Shown one piece after another: positions 8,861-21,037 of a stretch of DNA of 64,000 nucleotides. Numbering within the stretch: the first letter of the stretch is position 1; each line of letters starts with the position of its first letter. This DNA is from Ornithinimicrobium sp. CNJ-824. GTDB lineage: Bacteria > Actinomycetota > Actinomycetes > Actinomycetales > Dermatophilaceae. The stretch covers positions 248,001 through 312,000 of the forward strand of contig NZ_MKKA01000011.1 of assembly GCF_001942405.1 (NCBI RefSeq), read 5' to 3'. A program made the position numbers and the translations under genes. Under the pieces are notes generated by a model, which saw only the letters and a program-made list of their open reading frames with translations, was not told the DNA's origin and ran no database searches.

Positions 8861-8917
8861 ACCGTATCAACGGGTGGACCCTCACCCAAGTCTGGGAGAA
8901 CGGTGGGAGGACGGCGG

Positions 8918-8994
8918 TGGTACCCCCGACGGGACTCGAACCCGCACTGGGCCCATTTTAAGTGGGCTGCCTCTGCCGGTTGGGCTACGGGGGC
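8918..8994 (-). tRNA. tRNA with UAA anticodon, class-I shape (nominal tRNA-Leu)
   Basis: A complete cloverleaf of 74 nt plus an encoded CCA. Acceptor arms GCCCCCG and CGGGGGT pair over 7 bp (with a G-U closing pair), discriminator is A, T-arm is GCGGG-TTCGAGT-CCCGT, and the anticodon arm is GCCCA-CTTAAAA-TGGGC. The anticodon (8958-8960) is UAA, which reads the Leu codon UUA, but the variable region is only 5 nt (CCAGT), whereas bacterial tRNA-Leu normally has a long class-II variable arm. The call as Leu therefore rests only on the anticodon. Confidence 0.8.
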
Positions 8995-8998
8995 GCCG

Positions 8999-9865
8999 TC
9001 AGGATAGCCCCGCGGCCCGCCGTACCCGGGCCAGGACGTCGTCGAGCATGTCCTCGGTCAGGGTGCCGGTGAAGGTGTTCTGCTGGCTGACGTGGTAGCT
9101 GCCGAGCAGGCGGACCTCCCGCCCCTCGGGGGTGCGCAGGAGCACCTCGGCGCCGTGCCCGAACCGTGGACGGGGACGGGGCACCTGCCACCCCACCGCC
9201 AGCGCGGCGCGCAGGAAGGCCTCCCAGCCGATCCCGCCCAGCGCCATGACGGCACGGACGGTGGGTCCGGCCAGCTGCAGCTCGCGCTCCAGCCAGCCGG
9301 CGCAGGTGGCCCTCTCCAGGGGCGTGGGCGCGTTGCCCGGTGGTGCGCAGTGCACGGCTGCCACCATCCGCAGGTCGGTCAGCTGCAGCCCGTCACCGGC
9401 GTGCGTGCTGTCCGACCGGGTGGCGAAGCCCGCCCGGTGGAGGGCGGCGAAGATCCAGTCGCCGGAGCGGTCGCCGGTGAACATCCGCCCCGTCCGGTTG
9501 GCGCCGTGGGCCGCCGGCGCCAGCCCGACGACGAGCACGGGGGCCGCGGCGGGACCCAGGCCCGGGGCGGGACGGCCCCAGTAGGGCTGGTCGGCGAAGG
9601 AGGCCCGCCGACCCACGGTGGCCACCTGCTCGCGCCAGGCCACCAGCCGCGGGCAGGCACGGCACACCGAGACCCGGGCGTCCAGCTCGGCCACGTCCCG
9701 GGCCCCGGCGGCCAGGCGTCGCACGCCGGCCGCCGAGCGGGCCGACCTCGTCGTCGCGGAGGCCGGATCCCCCGGCCAGCCGGTGCCCGGCGGGACGGGG
9801 GACGTGAACGGCTGCCCCGTGACGGGATGGGGACGGGGCCCGGGGCGGGGCGGTGGCACCGGCAC
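8999..9865 (-). CDS. Family-5 uracil-DNA glycosylase (UDGb)
   Basis: A 288-residue protein that excises uracil (and related bases) from DNA in base-excision repair. Family-5 marks are motif 1 [19 protein letters not shown] and motif 3 [10 protein letters not shown], with cysteines in [17 protein letters not shown] and ATCAGW placed as iron-sulfur ligands. The N-terminal 40 residues are Pro/Arg-rich and may include non-native sequence if a later start is used; GTG 9865 is the first start after the preceding gene. Stop lies 4 bases from the tRNA. The gene sits 6 bases after ppx/gppA on the same strand and could be co-transcribed with it. The Mycobacterium homologue has the same motif set. Confidence 0.9.
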   Translation of the reverse strand: MPVPPPRPGPRPHPVTGQPFTSPVPPGTGWPGDPASATTRSARSAAGVRRLAAGARDVAELDARVSVCRACPRLVAWREQVATVGRRASFADQPYWGRPAPGLGPAAAPVLVVGLAPAAHGANRTGRMFTGDRSGDWIFAALHRAGFATRSDSTHAGDGLQLTDLRMVAAVHCAPPGNAPTPLERATCAGWLERELQLAGPTVRAVMALGGIGWEAFLRAALAVGWQVPRPRPRFGHGAEVLLRTPEGREVRLLGSYHVSQQNTFTGTLTEDMLDDVLARVRRAAGLS

Positions 9866-9871
9866 GACCCC

Positions 9872-10824
9872 TCAGGCCTGCGAGAGGGCGATGCCGTCGA
9901 GGATGTCCGTCTCCGAGGCCCGCACCGTCGCCAGCCCGGCGTCGTGCGCGACCCGCTGCACCACGGTCCGCCACACCAGGGCTCCGGCCCCGATGACGTC
10001 GACCCGGCCGTCGTGCATGTAGGGCAGGGCCCGACGTCGTTCCCGGGTCATGAGCAGCAGGTCGGTGCACGCGTCGACGACCTGGTCCACGGGCACCTCG
10101 GCGCCGTGGATCCGGTCCCGCTGGTAGGCCGGCAGGTCGAGCGCGTGGGCCGTCACGGTGGTGACCGACCCGGCCAGCCCGACGAGCGTGCCGACGTCCG
10201 CGAGGTCGACGTCCTCGGCGACGTCCTGGACGGCCCGGACGATCTCCGAGAGGGCCGCCCAGACCTGGTCCTCGGTCGGCGGGTCGTCGTGCAGGTGACG
10301 CTCGGTCACCCGGACGCAGCCGAGGTCCACCGACCGGGCCGCCTCGACGGTCGTGGTGCCCCGGACCAGCTCGGTCGACCCTCCGCCGATGTCGACGACC
10401 AGGTAGGGGCCCGGGGCCCCCGCGGCGCGCAGGTCCCCGGTGGCCCCGGCGAACGACAGGACCGCCTCCTCCTGCCCGCTGACCACCTCCGGACGCACGC
10501 CGAGGTCGCCGAAGGCTCCCGGACGCCGTCGACGAACTCGTCGGCGTTCCGCGCGTCCCGCGAGGCGGACGTGGCCACGAACCGCACGCTCTCGCAGCCC
10601 GCGTCCCGGCACAGCGCGGCATACTCGCGCGCCGCGGCCAGCGTCCGGGCCATCGCGGGGGCCGAGATGCGCCCGGTCGCGTCCAGCCCCTCGCCCAGGC
10701 GGACGATCTGCAGCTGCCGGGTGATCTCGTGCAGCGCGGGCGTCCCGTCCGTCTCCTCGTGGAGGTCGGCCACGAGCAGTCGGATCGAGTTGGTGCCGCA
10801 GTCGACGGCACCGACCCGCCTCAC
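9872..10824 (-). CDS. ppx: Ppx/GppA exopolyphosphatase family protein (frameshifted)
   Basis: Hydrolyses inorganic polyphosphate or pppGpp. The N-terminal half begins VRRVGAVDCGTNSIRLLVAD, the ASKHA phosphate-binding loop, and contains RFVATSASRDARN; the C-terminal half carries VVDIGGGSTELV and GLAGSVTTVTA. The halves are in different frames: near 10515 one base is missing (EFVDGVRE must run into AFGDLGVRPEVVSGQEE), giving 317 residues, the usual length. Start GTG overlaps the DUF501 stop (GTGA). An error in the read is more likely than gene decay because both halves are fully conserved. Confidence 0.88.
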
Positions 10825-11540
10825 CGGGGCTCGTCCTCGACGGGCAGGTGCGGCACCGTGGGATCCTCGCCGTCGTCGTCCCCCTCCTCGCCGCGGGTCT
10901 CGTCCTCACCCGCCGACGGGGACCTCTCGGACGCGTGCGCCCCGTCCCCGTGGTCGAGGGGGTGGTGGCGCCGGCAGGTGTCCTCGACGCCGGCCCGCCG
11001 CTCGTCGCTCTCCTCGTCGCTGACCAGCGCGCCGCAGCAGCCGTTCTCCCACCAGTCGGGCAGGGCCTCGATGGCCTCGTCGCCCAGCGGGTTGACCCCC
11101 GGACCCGCCGCGAGCGCGTGCGCGACGAGGACGTGCAGGCACTTGACCCGGTTGGGCATGCCCCCGGCGCTGATGCCGGCGATCTCGGGCACGTCGGCGA
11201 GGTCCTCGCGCCGGCGCAGGTAGTCGTCGTGCGCCTGGGCGTAGGACCAGCGCAGGGCGTCGTCCTCCTGGAGCCGGTGCGACATCTCCTTCATCATGCC
11301 GCTGCTCTCCAACGTGGAGATCGCCCCGGTCAGGCAGGGGCAGGTGGCGTAGTACGTCGTGGGGAAGGGGGTGCCGTCCGGGAGGCGGGGCTCGGTGCGC
11401 ACCACGGTGGGGCACCCGCAGGGGCACCGGTGCGCGACGGAGACCACGCCGCGGGCGGGGCGTCCGAGCTGTCGCTCGATGACGCGCAGGTCCTCCTCGG
11501 TGGGGGTCTCGTCGAGGGTGGTGCGGTCGGGCTTGCTCAT
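10821..11540 (-). CDS. DUF501 domain-containing protein
   Basis: A 239-residue protein of the actinobacterial DUF501 family, function unknown. The family block runs over residues 15-165: VIERQLGRPARGVVSVAHRC, CPCGCPTVVRT, PFPTTYYATCPCL, and GGMPNRVKCLHVLVAHALA, with several Cys that could bind a metal. The last 70 residues are acidic, low-complexity and probably disordered. Its start overlaps the divIC/ftsB stop (ATGA) and its stop overlaps ppx (GTGA). The order ftsB-DUF501-ppx is widely kept in Actinobacteria, which supports the assignment but does not give a function. Confidence 0.92.
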   Translation of the reverse strand: MSKPDRTTLDETPTEEDLRVIERQLGRPARGVVSVAHRCPCGCPTVVRTEPRLPDGTPFPTTYYATCPCLTGAISTLESSGMMKEMSHRLQEDDALRWSYAQAHDDYLRRREDLADVPEIAGISAGGMPNRVKCLHVLVAHALAAGPGVNPLGDEAIEALPDWWENGCCGALVSDEESDERRAGVEDTCRRHHPLDHGDGAHASERSPSAGEDETRGEEGDDDGEDPTVPHLPVEDEPR

Positions 11541-12088
11541 GGCTCCTTGGTCTCCGGAAGGCCCTCGTTGGCGATCCTCACCGACGCCCAGACCTGGCCG
11601 TACCACGGGCTGTCCGCGAGGACCTCGTCGCTGACGGGAGCCATGCCGGGCAGCGCCTCGGTGTAGTCGGTGCCGGTGTCGTCGACGACGGTGAAGGCGG
11701 TCTCGCCCTCCCGGACGAACCGGAGCCGCTCACGCGCCTGCTGCTCCACGTGGTCCTCGTCGTCCCAGAGGGCGAGCTCCTGCTCGAGGGCGGTGATCTC
11801 CTGCTTCTCGGCCTCGACCTGCTGCTCGGCGGCGCTGATCTCCGCCCGCTGGCGCAGGTAGCCCGAGAGCACGGGGGCGACGACCAGCCCCATGAGCACC
11901 ACCAGCACGACCAGCGTCAGCAGCCGGCGCACGTGCGCCGGCGCGTGCCGGTAGGACGCCGCGGCCGAGGAACCGGCGCCGGCGACGGCCCGTGCCCCCG
12001 GCCGGTGGCCGGGGCGCCGGGTCGCCGGGGCCCGTCCGGGCCGGGGCGCCGGTGAGCGCCGGTCGCGTGGACCGCGCGCGCTGCTCAT
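11537..12088 (-). CDS. Septum formation initiator family protein (DivIC/FtsB-like)
   Basis: A 183-residue single-pass cell-division protein. It has a basic, Pro/Ala-rich cytoplasmic tail of about 50 residues, one membrane helix (LLTLVVLVVLMGLVVAPVL, about 56-74), then a coiled coil (RAEISAAEQQVEAEKQEITA) and an extracytoplasmic end. This is the DivIC/FtsB layout; the protein would join FtsL and FtsQ in the divisome. It is the first gene of the ftsB-DUF501-ppx string and follows eno by about 100 bases. The long N-terminal tail is longer than in E. coli FtsB but usual for Actinobacteria. Confidence 0.9.
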   Translation of the reverse strand: MSSARGPRDRRSPAPRPGRAPATRRPGHRPGARAVAGAGSSAAASYRHAPAHVRRLLTLVVLVVLMGLVVAPVLSGYLRQRAEISAAEQQVEAEKQEITALEQELALWDDEDHVEQQARERLRFVREGETAFTVVDDTGTDYTEALPGMAPVSDEVLADSPWYGQVWASVRIANEGLPETKEP

Positions 12089-12187
12089 GGCGGGGGCTCT
12101 CCTCGTCTCGGCGTGGGGTCGTCGTCGTTCAGCGTAGGCCGTCCGTGCCCGGATCAGGGGCAGGTGGGGCGGGCCGTGCGCCGGGAC

Positions 12188-14573
<2,386 letters not shown>

Positions 14574-14601
<28 letters not shown>

Positions 14602-15122
14602 TCGGGCACCTCGGGCACGACGCCCCCGTTGTCGACGTCCCAGTCGCCGTAGCGCGGGTTGACCTCGACGTCGACGGCCGCCAGGTCCTCCTGGGTGACC
14701 GCCTGGGCACGCTGGACGACCTCGGCCATCTCGGGGTCCTGCATGATGGCGGGGTCGCCGAGCCGCAGCTGGTACTGGCGCGAGGTGGCCGCGGCGAGGG
14801 TCGCCGGGCCGGGGTCGTCGACGCCGCCGGCCGAGAGGACCTTGCGGACCTGGTTCTCGGACAGGTCGGCCGGGGACCCGGCGAAGACCTCCTCGAGCAG
14901 GGGCAGCAGGGCCAGGTCGGCGACGACCTGCTGGGGGCCGGCGGGCTGCTCGGCGGCCTCGTTGAGCTGGGCGGTGGCCTCCTGCAGCTCGGCCACGCTG
15001 AACTCCTGGCCGTTGACGCTGACACCGGGGTCGGAGCCGACGCCGGAGCAGCCGGCCAGGGTCAGGGCGGCGGTGAGGGCCAGGGCGGGAAGGGCACGCG
15101 AACGCTTCACGCGCGCCATCAT
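14574..15122 (-). CDS. SurA/peptidyl-prolyl isomerase-like lipoprotein
   Basis: A 182-residue lipoprotein. The N-terminus is basic then hydrophobic and ends in the lipobox LTLAGC, after which a SurA-N-like chaperone region follows (VSVNGQEFSVAELQEATAQL). It lacks a recognisable PPIase catalytic domain, so it is probably a chaperone-like or truncated member acting outside the membrane. Two adjacent ATG codons (15122 and 15119) are possible starts. It sits between mfd and mazG on the same strand, a position such lipoproteins commonly hold in Actinobacteria. Function beyond the lipid anchor is inference. Confidence 0.8.
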
Positions 15123-15153
15123 CGCACGAGCACCGCAGGGCCCGGCCAGCCCG

Positions 15154-18100
15154 TCACCCGCCCTGGCGGGCCGCGGCGGCGACGTCGTCGAGGAGCACCG
15201 CCCACACGAGCTGGCTGGCCCACTCCAGGATCTCCCGGTCGCGCAGCGGCCTGCCCCCGACGCGGGCCGTCGTCGGGGCGGGGACGAGGATCTGGCGCAG
15301 GGCGGGCTTGATGATCGTCCCCGGGTAGAGCCGGTTGAGCCGCAGCTGCTGGCTGTCGCGCAGGCCCTCGACGGGTGCCAGGCGGATCATCTTGCCCTGG
15401 ACTCCGATGTCGGCGATCCCCGTGGCCCGCGCGACCGTCCGCAGCCGGGCCACCTCCAGCAGGGTCTGCACCGGGGCCGGCGGCTCGCCGTAGCGGTCCA
15501 CGAGCTCGGCCCGGATCTCGGCGAGCTCGTCCTCGTCCTTGACCTGGGCGAGCTTGCGGTAGGCCTCCAGGCGCAGGCGCTCCCCCGGCACGTAGTCGTG
15601 CGGCAGGTGGGCGTCGACGGGCAGTTCGATCTTGACCTCCGCGGGCGCCTCCTCGCCCTCGCCCTTGAAGCTGGCGACCGCCTCGCCGACCATCCGCACG
15701 TAGAGGTCGAAGCCGACACCCTCGATGTGGCCGGACTGCTCCCCGCCGAGGAGGTTGCCCGCCCCGCGGATCTCGAGGTCCTTCATGGCCACGGCGATCC
15801 CCGACCCCAGGTCGGTGTTGGCCGCGATCGTCTGGAGGCGGTCGACGGCGGTCTCGGTCAACGGCTTCTCCGGCGGGTAGAGGAAGTAGGCGTAGGCGCG
15901 TTCCCGGCCGCGGCCCACCCGTCCGCGCAGCTGGTGCAGCTGGGAGAGCCCGAGCAGGTCGGCCCGCTCGACGATGAGGGTGTTGGCGTTGGAGATGTCC
16001 AGCCCGGTCTCCACGATCGTGGTGCAGACGAGCACGTCGAAGCGACGCTCCCAGAAGTCGACGACCACCTTCTCCAGCTTGTGCTCGCCCATCTGGCCGT
16101 GAGCGGTCTCGATCCGCGCCTCGGGCACGAGGTCCCGCAGCCGGGCGGCCGCCTTCTCGATGGTCCCGACCTTGTTGTGGATGTAGAAGACCTGGCCCTC
16201 GCGCAGCAGCTCACGACGCACGGCCGCGGCGATCTGCTTCTCGTCGTAGCCCCCGACGAAGGTGAGCACCGGGTGCCGTTCCTCCGGCGGGGTGGCCAGG
16301 GTCGACATCTCCCGGATGCCGGTGACCGCCATCTCCAGGGTGCGCGGGATCGGCGTGGCGGACATCGCCAGGACGTCGACGTTGGTCCGCAGGGCCTTGA
16401 GCTGCTCCTTGTGCTCGACGCCGAAGCGCTGCTCCTCGTCGACGACGACGAGCCCCAGGTCCTTGAAGCGCACCGAGGAGCCCAGGAGCCGGTGGGTGCC
16501 GATGACGAGGTCGACCGAACCGTCCGCGACGCCGGCGACGACCTCCTTGGCGTCCTTGTCGGACTGGAAGCGCGACAGCGCCCGGACCGTCACGGGGAAC
16601 TGGGCGTACCGCTCGGCGAAGGTCTCGTAGTGCTGCTGCACGAGCAGGGTGGTCGGCACGAGGACCGCCACCTGCTTGCCGTCCTGGATCGCCTTGAACG
16701 CCGCCCGCACCGCGATCTCGGTCTTGCCGTAGCCCACGTCGCCGCAGATGAGCCGGTCCATCGGCACCGACTTCTCCATGTCCGCCTTGACCTCCTCGAT
16801 CGAGGAGAGCTGGTCGGGCGTCTCGGTGAAGGCGAAGGCGTCCTCGAGCTCGCGCTGCCAGGGGGTGTCCGGGGCGAAGGCGTGGCCCACGGTCGCCTGC
16901 CGGGCGGAGTAGAGCCGGATCAGCTCCGAGGCGATCTGCTTGACGTGCTTGCGGGCCCGGGCCTTGGTCTTCTGCCAGTCCGAGCCGCCGAGCCGGTTCA
17001 GCGAGGGCGCCTCGCCCCCGACGTACCTGGTCAGCTGGTCCAGCTGGTCGGTCGGCAGGAAGAGCCGGTCCGGCTGGCCGTGCCCGCGCGGCTTGGACGT
17101 GGCGTACTCGAGGACGACGTACTCGCGGGTGGCTCCCTGGACCGTGCGCTGGGCCATCTCGACGAACCGGCCGACCCCGTGCTGCTCGTGCACCACGAAG
17201 TCCCCGGGGCGAAGGGCCAGCGGGTCGACCTGCTGTCGCCGGCGGGACGGCATCCGGCGCATGTCCTTGGTGGAGCCGGCCGCCGAGCTCTGCCCGGTGA
17301 GGTCGGCCTCCCCGACCACGACGACGCCGCTGCCGGTGAGGGCGAAGCCCCGCCCGACCCATCCGCAGGTGACGGTGACGACGTCCTCGACGACGGCGGC
17401 GGAGTGGTCCTCGGGCAGCTCGAGCAGGAGCCGGTGCGGCACGTCCTGCTCGCCGAGCACCTCGGCGACCCGGCGGGCCATCCCCGCCCCGTCCAGGCTC
17501 AGCAGGACCCGGCGCCCCTGCTCCAGCCAGACGCGCAGGTCGCGCCCGACGGCCTCCCGGTCGCCGCGGTAGGCGTCCACGGGCGTGCTGGGCACGACCA
17601 GGGTCCGGACGCCGTCGTCCCCGCCGTCGTCCGCCAGCCCGGCCAGCTCGGCGTCGGCGACGAACGCGGTCAGGGACCACCAGGGGCGGCCGCTGGTCAG
17701 GGCGTGCCCCCGCATCTCGGCGAGCGACCAGGAGGAGGCGGTGCCCAGCGCCTGCTGCAGGTCGATGGGGGCGGCCCCGTCGGCGGTGGCGGCCGCGGCC
17801 CAGCTGGCCTGGAGGAACTCCTCGCTGGTGGCCACGAGGTCGTGGGCCCGGGTGCGCACCCGCTCGGGGCCCAGCACCACCACGCGCGACCCGGCCGGGA
17901 GCACGTCGACGAGCGTCTCCATCCCGTCGACGAGGACGGGGGCGAGGGACTCCATCCCCTCGACGGCGATCCCCTCGGCCACCTTGGCGAGCAGGTCGGC
18001 AGCCCCCGGGAGGCTGCCGACGAGGGCGGCGGCCCGCTCGCGGACCGCGTCCGTGAGCAGCACCTCCCGGCAGGGGGGCGCGTACAGCCCGTGCTGGGCG

Positions 18101-18780
18101 ATCTCCAGGGACCGCTGGTCGGCGACCTTGAACCACCGGATCTCCTCGACCGTGTCCCCCCAGAACTCCACCCGGACCGGATGCTCCTCGGTGGGCGGGA
18201 AGACGTCGAGGATGCCGCCACGGACGGCGAACTCCCCCCGGCGCTCGACCATGTCGGTCCGGGTGTAGGCGGCGCCCGCCAGCGCCTCCACCACCTCCGC
18301 CAGGGGTCGGTCGTCCCCGGCCTGCAGCCGGACCGGGGTCAGCTCCCCCAGCCCCTTGACGATCGGCTGCAGCAGGGCCCGCACGGAGGCCACGACCACC
18401 TGCACCGGGCCGGCCTGCGGGTCGGTGGGGTCCGGGTGCGCCAGGCGCCGCAGGGTCGCCAGCCGCCGGCCCACCGTGTCCGACCGGGGGCTGAGCCGTT
18501 CGTGCGGCAGGGTCTCCCAGCTGGGGAACCCGGCCACCGACGTGCCGCCGTCGGGGAGCAGCTCGCCCAGGGCGGTCACCAGGTCGTCGGCCTCGCGCCC
18601 GGTGGCGGTCACGGCCAGGACGGGGGTCTGGTCGGCGCGTGCCAGCGCGGCCACGAGCGCCGGGTGGGCCCCGGCGGCGAGGGAGACGTCGACGGCCGGG
18701 GCGCCCTCCCGGGCGGCCTCCAGGACCTCCCCGGTCGCCGGGTCGGCGCACAGCAGGTCCACGACGGGTGACAGGTGCAT
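15154..18780 (-). CDS. mfd: Transcription-repair coupling factor Mfd
   Basis: A 1208-residue ATP-dependent translocase that removes RNA polymerase stalled at DNA damage and recruits UvrA. Domains in order: UvrB-homology modules (about 1-350), RNA-polymerase interaction domain around DFVVHEQHGVGRFVEM, SF2 motor with Walker A GDVGYGKTE, DEEQRFGVEHKEQL in motif II, SATPIPRTL in motif III, HGQMGEHKLE and QLRGRVGRGRERAYAYF in the second RecA lobe, and a C-terminal TRCF domain. ATG 18780 follows GAAGGA and gives the expected N-terminus, so the much longer open frame upstream is not coding for mfd. Intact, with no frameshift. Confidence 0.98.
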   Translation of the reverse strand: MHLSPVVDLLCADPATGEVLEAAREGAPAVDVSLAAGAHPALVAALARADQTPVLAVTATGREADDLVTALGELLPDGGTSVAGFPSWETLPHERLSPRSDTVGRRLATLRRLAHPDPTDPQAGPVQVVVASVRALLQPIVKGLGELTPVRLQAGDDRPLAEVVEALAGAAYTRTDMVERRGEFAVRGGILDVFPPTEEHPVRVEFWGDTVEEIRWFKVADQRSLEIAQHGLYAPPCREVLLTDAVRERAAALVGSLPGAADLLAKVAEGIAVEGMESLAPVLVDGMETLVDVLPAGSRVVVLGPERVRTRAHDLVATSEEFLQASWAAAATADGAAPIDLQQALGTASSWSLAEMRGHALTSGRPWWSLTAFVADAELAGLADDGGDDGVRTLVVPSTPVDAYRGDREAVGRDLRVWLEQGRRVLLSLDGAGMARRVAEVLGEQDVPHRLLLELPEDHSAAVVEDVVTVTCGWVGRGFALTGSGVVVVGEADLTGQSSAAGSTKDMRRMPSRRRQQVDPLALRPGDFVVHEQHGVGRFVEMAQRTVQGATREYVVLEYATSKPRGHGQPDRLFLPTDQLDQLTRYVGGEAPSLNRLGGSDWQKTKARARKHVKQIASELIRLYSARQATVGHAFAPDTPWQRELEDAFAFTETPDQLSSIEEVKADMEKSVPMDRLICGDVGYGKTEIAVRAAFKAIQDGKQVAVLVPTTLLVQQHYETFAERYAQFPVTVRALSRFQSDKDAKEVVAGVADGSVDLVIGTHRLLGSSVRFKDLGLVVVDEEQRFGVEHKEQLKALRTNVDVLAMSATPIPRTLEMAVTGIREMSTLATPPEERHPVLTFVGGYDEKQIAAAVRRELLREGQVFYIHNKVGTIEKAAARLRDLVPEARIETAHGQMGEHKLEKVVVDFWERRFDVLVCTTIVETGLDISNANTLIVERADLLGLSQLHQLRGRVGRGRERAYAYFLYPPEKPLTETAVDRLQTIAANTDLGSGIAVAMKDLEIRGAGNLLGGEQSGHIEGVGFDLYVRMVGEAVASFKGEGEEAPAEVKIELPVDAHLPHDYVPGERLRLEAYRKLAQVKDEDELAEIRAELVDRYGEPPAPVQTLLEVARLRTVARATGIADIGVQGKMIRLAPVEGLRDSQQLRLNRLYPGTIIKPALRQILVPAPTTARVGGRPLRDREILEWASQLVWAVLLDDVAAAARQGG

Positions 18781-18919
18781 GGTGGGTCCTTCGCCGGGAG
18801 CGAGCGTGTGGGGCCGGGAGGACGACCCGGCGGTCGTCCAGTCTAGGTGGCATGCTGGGGCCGGGCCCCGGGGCGTCCGCGGTGGACGCCGGCAGGAGGG
18901 GCCAGGGAGGATCTTCGAC

Positions 18920-20973
18920 GTGCTGACCCGTCTCGTGCCCGCCCGGTGGTGGCGGACCTGGTATGCCGTGCTCGCGGCGCTCGTGCTCGCCCTGGGGGTG
19001 ACCGGGGCCGCCCCGGCGGGCGCCGAGGAGCCGGTCAACCTCCCGGGGCCGGTGCACGACCCCGCCGACGTGCTCTCCGAGGCGGAGGAGGAGACGGCGG
19101 CCGAGGAGATCTCCCGGCTGCGGGAGGAGACCGGCCTGCAGCTCTTCGCCGTCTTCGTCGACCGGTTCACCGACGGCGGCCAGGAGGTCGACGGCCCGAC
19201 CTGGACCGAGCTGACGTCCGCGGCCTCGGGCATGGGCACCGGCGACCTCGTCCTGGCCGTCGCCGTGGACCAGCGCCAGTACGCCGTGGGCGACGTCGGG
19301 TCCACCCTGCCGCCGCAGACCGTCGAGACGGTGCAGCTGCAGGACATCGAGCCCCGGCTGGCGCAGGACGACTGGGCCGGGGCCGTCGGCGCCGCGGTCG
19401 ACGGCTTCGCCCGGGAGTACGCCGGCGGCGGCTCCGACGGGGGCGGTGGGGTCGTCGTCCCCGACGACGAGCCGGTCCACCAGCCACCTCGGGCGGGCTG
19501 GGCAGCGGGCTCGGGACGCTCTTCTTCGCGGCCCCGGTCCTGCTCGTCGCCGGCGCAGGCGTGATGTCCCGGATGGGGAAGAAGAAGCGGCGACCGTCGC
19601 AGGGCGTCCCCGTCCCCGCGTCGGCGCAGGAGGTCTCCCTGTCCGACCTGCAGCGGCAGGCGGCCGAGGCGCTCGTCTCGACGGACAACGCCGTGCGCTC
19701 GGCCGAGGAGGAGCTGGCCTTCGCCGAGGCCCAGTTCGGCGCCCAGCGCACCCAGCAGTTCCGGGGGGTGCTGGAGCAGGCGAGGGCCTCGACCAAGGAG
19801 GCGTTCTCGCTGCGGCAGCAGCTCGACGACGACCAGAAGGAGCCGGAGGACGTCGAGCGCAGCATGCTCGCCCGCATTCTCGAGCTGACGGGCACGGCCC
19901 GCCGGGCGCTGGACGAGCACACCCAGGAGTTCGCCACGCTGCGCTCGCTGCAGGACCGGGCGCCGCAGTTCCTGGACGAGCTGGCCGGACGGCTGGCCGA
20001 GACCCGCGACCGGTTGCCGGTGGCCGACCAGGAGATCCGGGGCCTGGCCGCACGGCACCCCGCCCAGGCCCTCTCGACCGTGCACGAGCACCGGCAGCAG
20101 GCCGGTCGCCTGCTCGAGTCCGCCGACGGCTTCATCGGCTCTGGCCGGCAGGCGCTGGAGCGGGACGACCGGGCCTCCGCGGTCGCGGCCGCCCGGGCCG
20201 CCGAGGAGTCGATCGGGCAGGCCAGCGTCCTGCTCGACCAGATCGCCCGGGCCGACGAGGAGCTGGCCGGCTCGGCCGAGGAGCTCTCCCGCCGGATCGC
20301 CTCGATCACGGCGGACCTGCAGGACGTGTCCCGGCTCGCCCCCCGGGAGCCGGTCGTCGCCCAGGCGGCCGACCGGGCGCGCAGGGCCGTGGAGAAGGGG
20401 CAGGAGGCACGCTCCTCCGGCGATCCCCTCCGGGCCCTGGCCGAGCTGGACGCCGCGGAGAACGACCTGGACACCCTGCTGGCGCCGCTGCGGGACGCCG
20501 AGGCCCACACGAGCCGGATGCGGGAGAACTTCACCCAGCGCGTGGCCCGGGTCGGAGCGCGGCTGCGCAGCATCGACGAGACCATCTCCACCCGTCGCGG
20601 GGCGGTCAGCAGCGGTGCGCGCACCCGGATCTCCGAGGCGCTGCGGATCTTCGACGAGGCCCAGCGCGTCGCCCAGGACCCTGCGACCGCGATGGGCCTG
20701 CTGACCCGGGCCGAGCAGCTCGGGGAGCAGGCGCTGACCGAGGCCCGCAACGACCTGGACAGCTGGGGCGGCTTCGGCGGCCCGGGCACCCGTCGCGGGG
20801 GGATCGACCCCCTGTCGGTCATCCTCGGCGGCATCCTGCTCGGCGGAGGCGGAGGCGGAGGCGGCCACCGGCACAGCGGCGGCTGGGGCGGCGGCGGGTT
20901 CTCCGGCGGCGGGAGCTTCGGGGGCGGAGGCTTCGGGGGCGGAGGAGGAACCTTCAGCGGAGGCCGGTTCTAG
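18920..20973 (+). CDS. TPM-domain membrane protein with coiled-coil and Gly-rich tail (frameshifted)
   Basis: A 684-residue envelope protein. GTG 18920 has GGGAGG upstream and begins a signal sequence ending in GAAPAGAEE. The TPM domain follows (LPGPVHDPADVLSEAEEE to about residue 170), then a membrane helix (GTLFFAAPVLLVAGAGVM), a long helical/coiled-coil region, and a tail of repeated Gly-Gly-Gly-Phe-Ser units. One base is missing near 19480, where the TPM part must join TSGGLGSGLGTLFF. TPM domains are linked to membrane-protein repair and stress. The following pspA gene, 64 bases on, supports an envelope-stress role. Divergent from mfd. Confidence 0.88.
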
Positions 20974-21037
20974 AGCCACGGCACGACCACACGATTCACC
21001 ACGACCGCCGCAGGGCGGAGAGGAAAGGAAGTCGAGC

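Noticed and set aside
14659..18771. A 1370-residue open frame on the plus strand opposite mfd
   Set aside because: It is a shadow of mfd caused by the scarcity of stop codons in GC-rich DNA. It has low-complexity Arg/Gly/Leu content and no ribosome site, and mfd on the other strand is intact and conserved.
20850..20973. Tandem DNA repeat in the GGCGGAGGC-rich end of the TPM gene
   Set aside because: The repetition follows from Gly/Phe/Ser codons in the protein tail and is not an exact tandem array.
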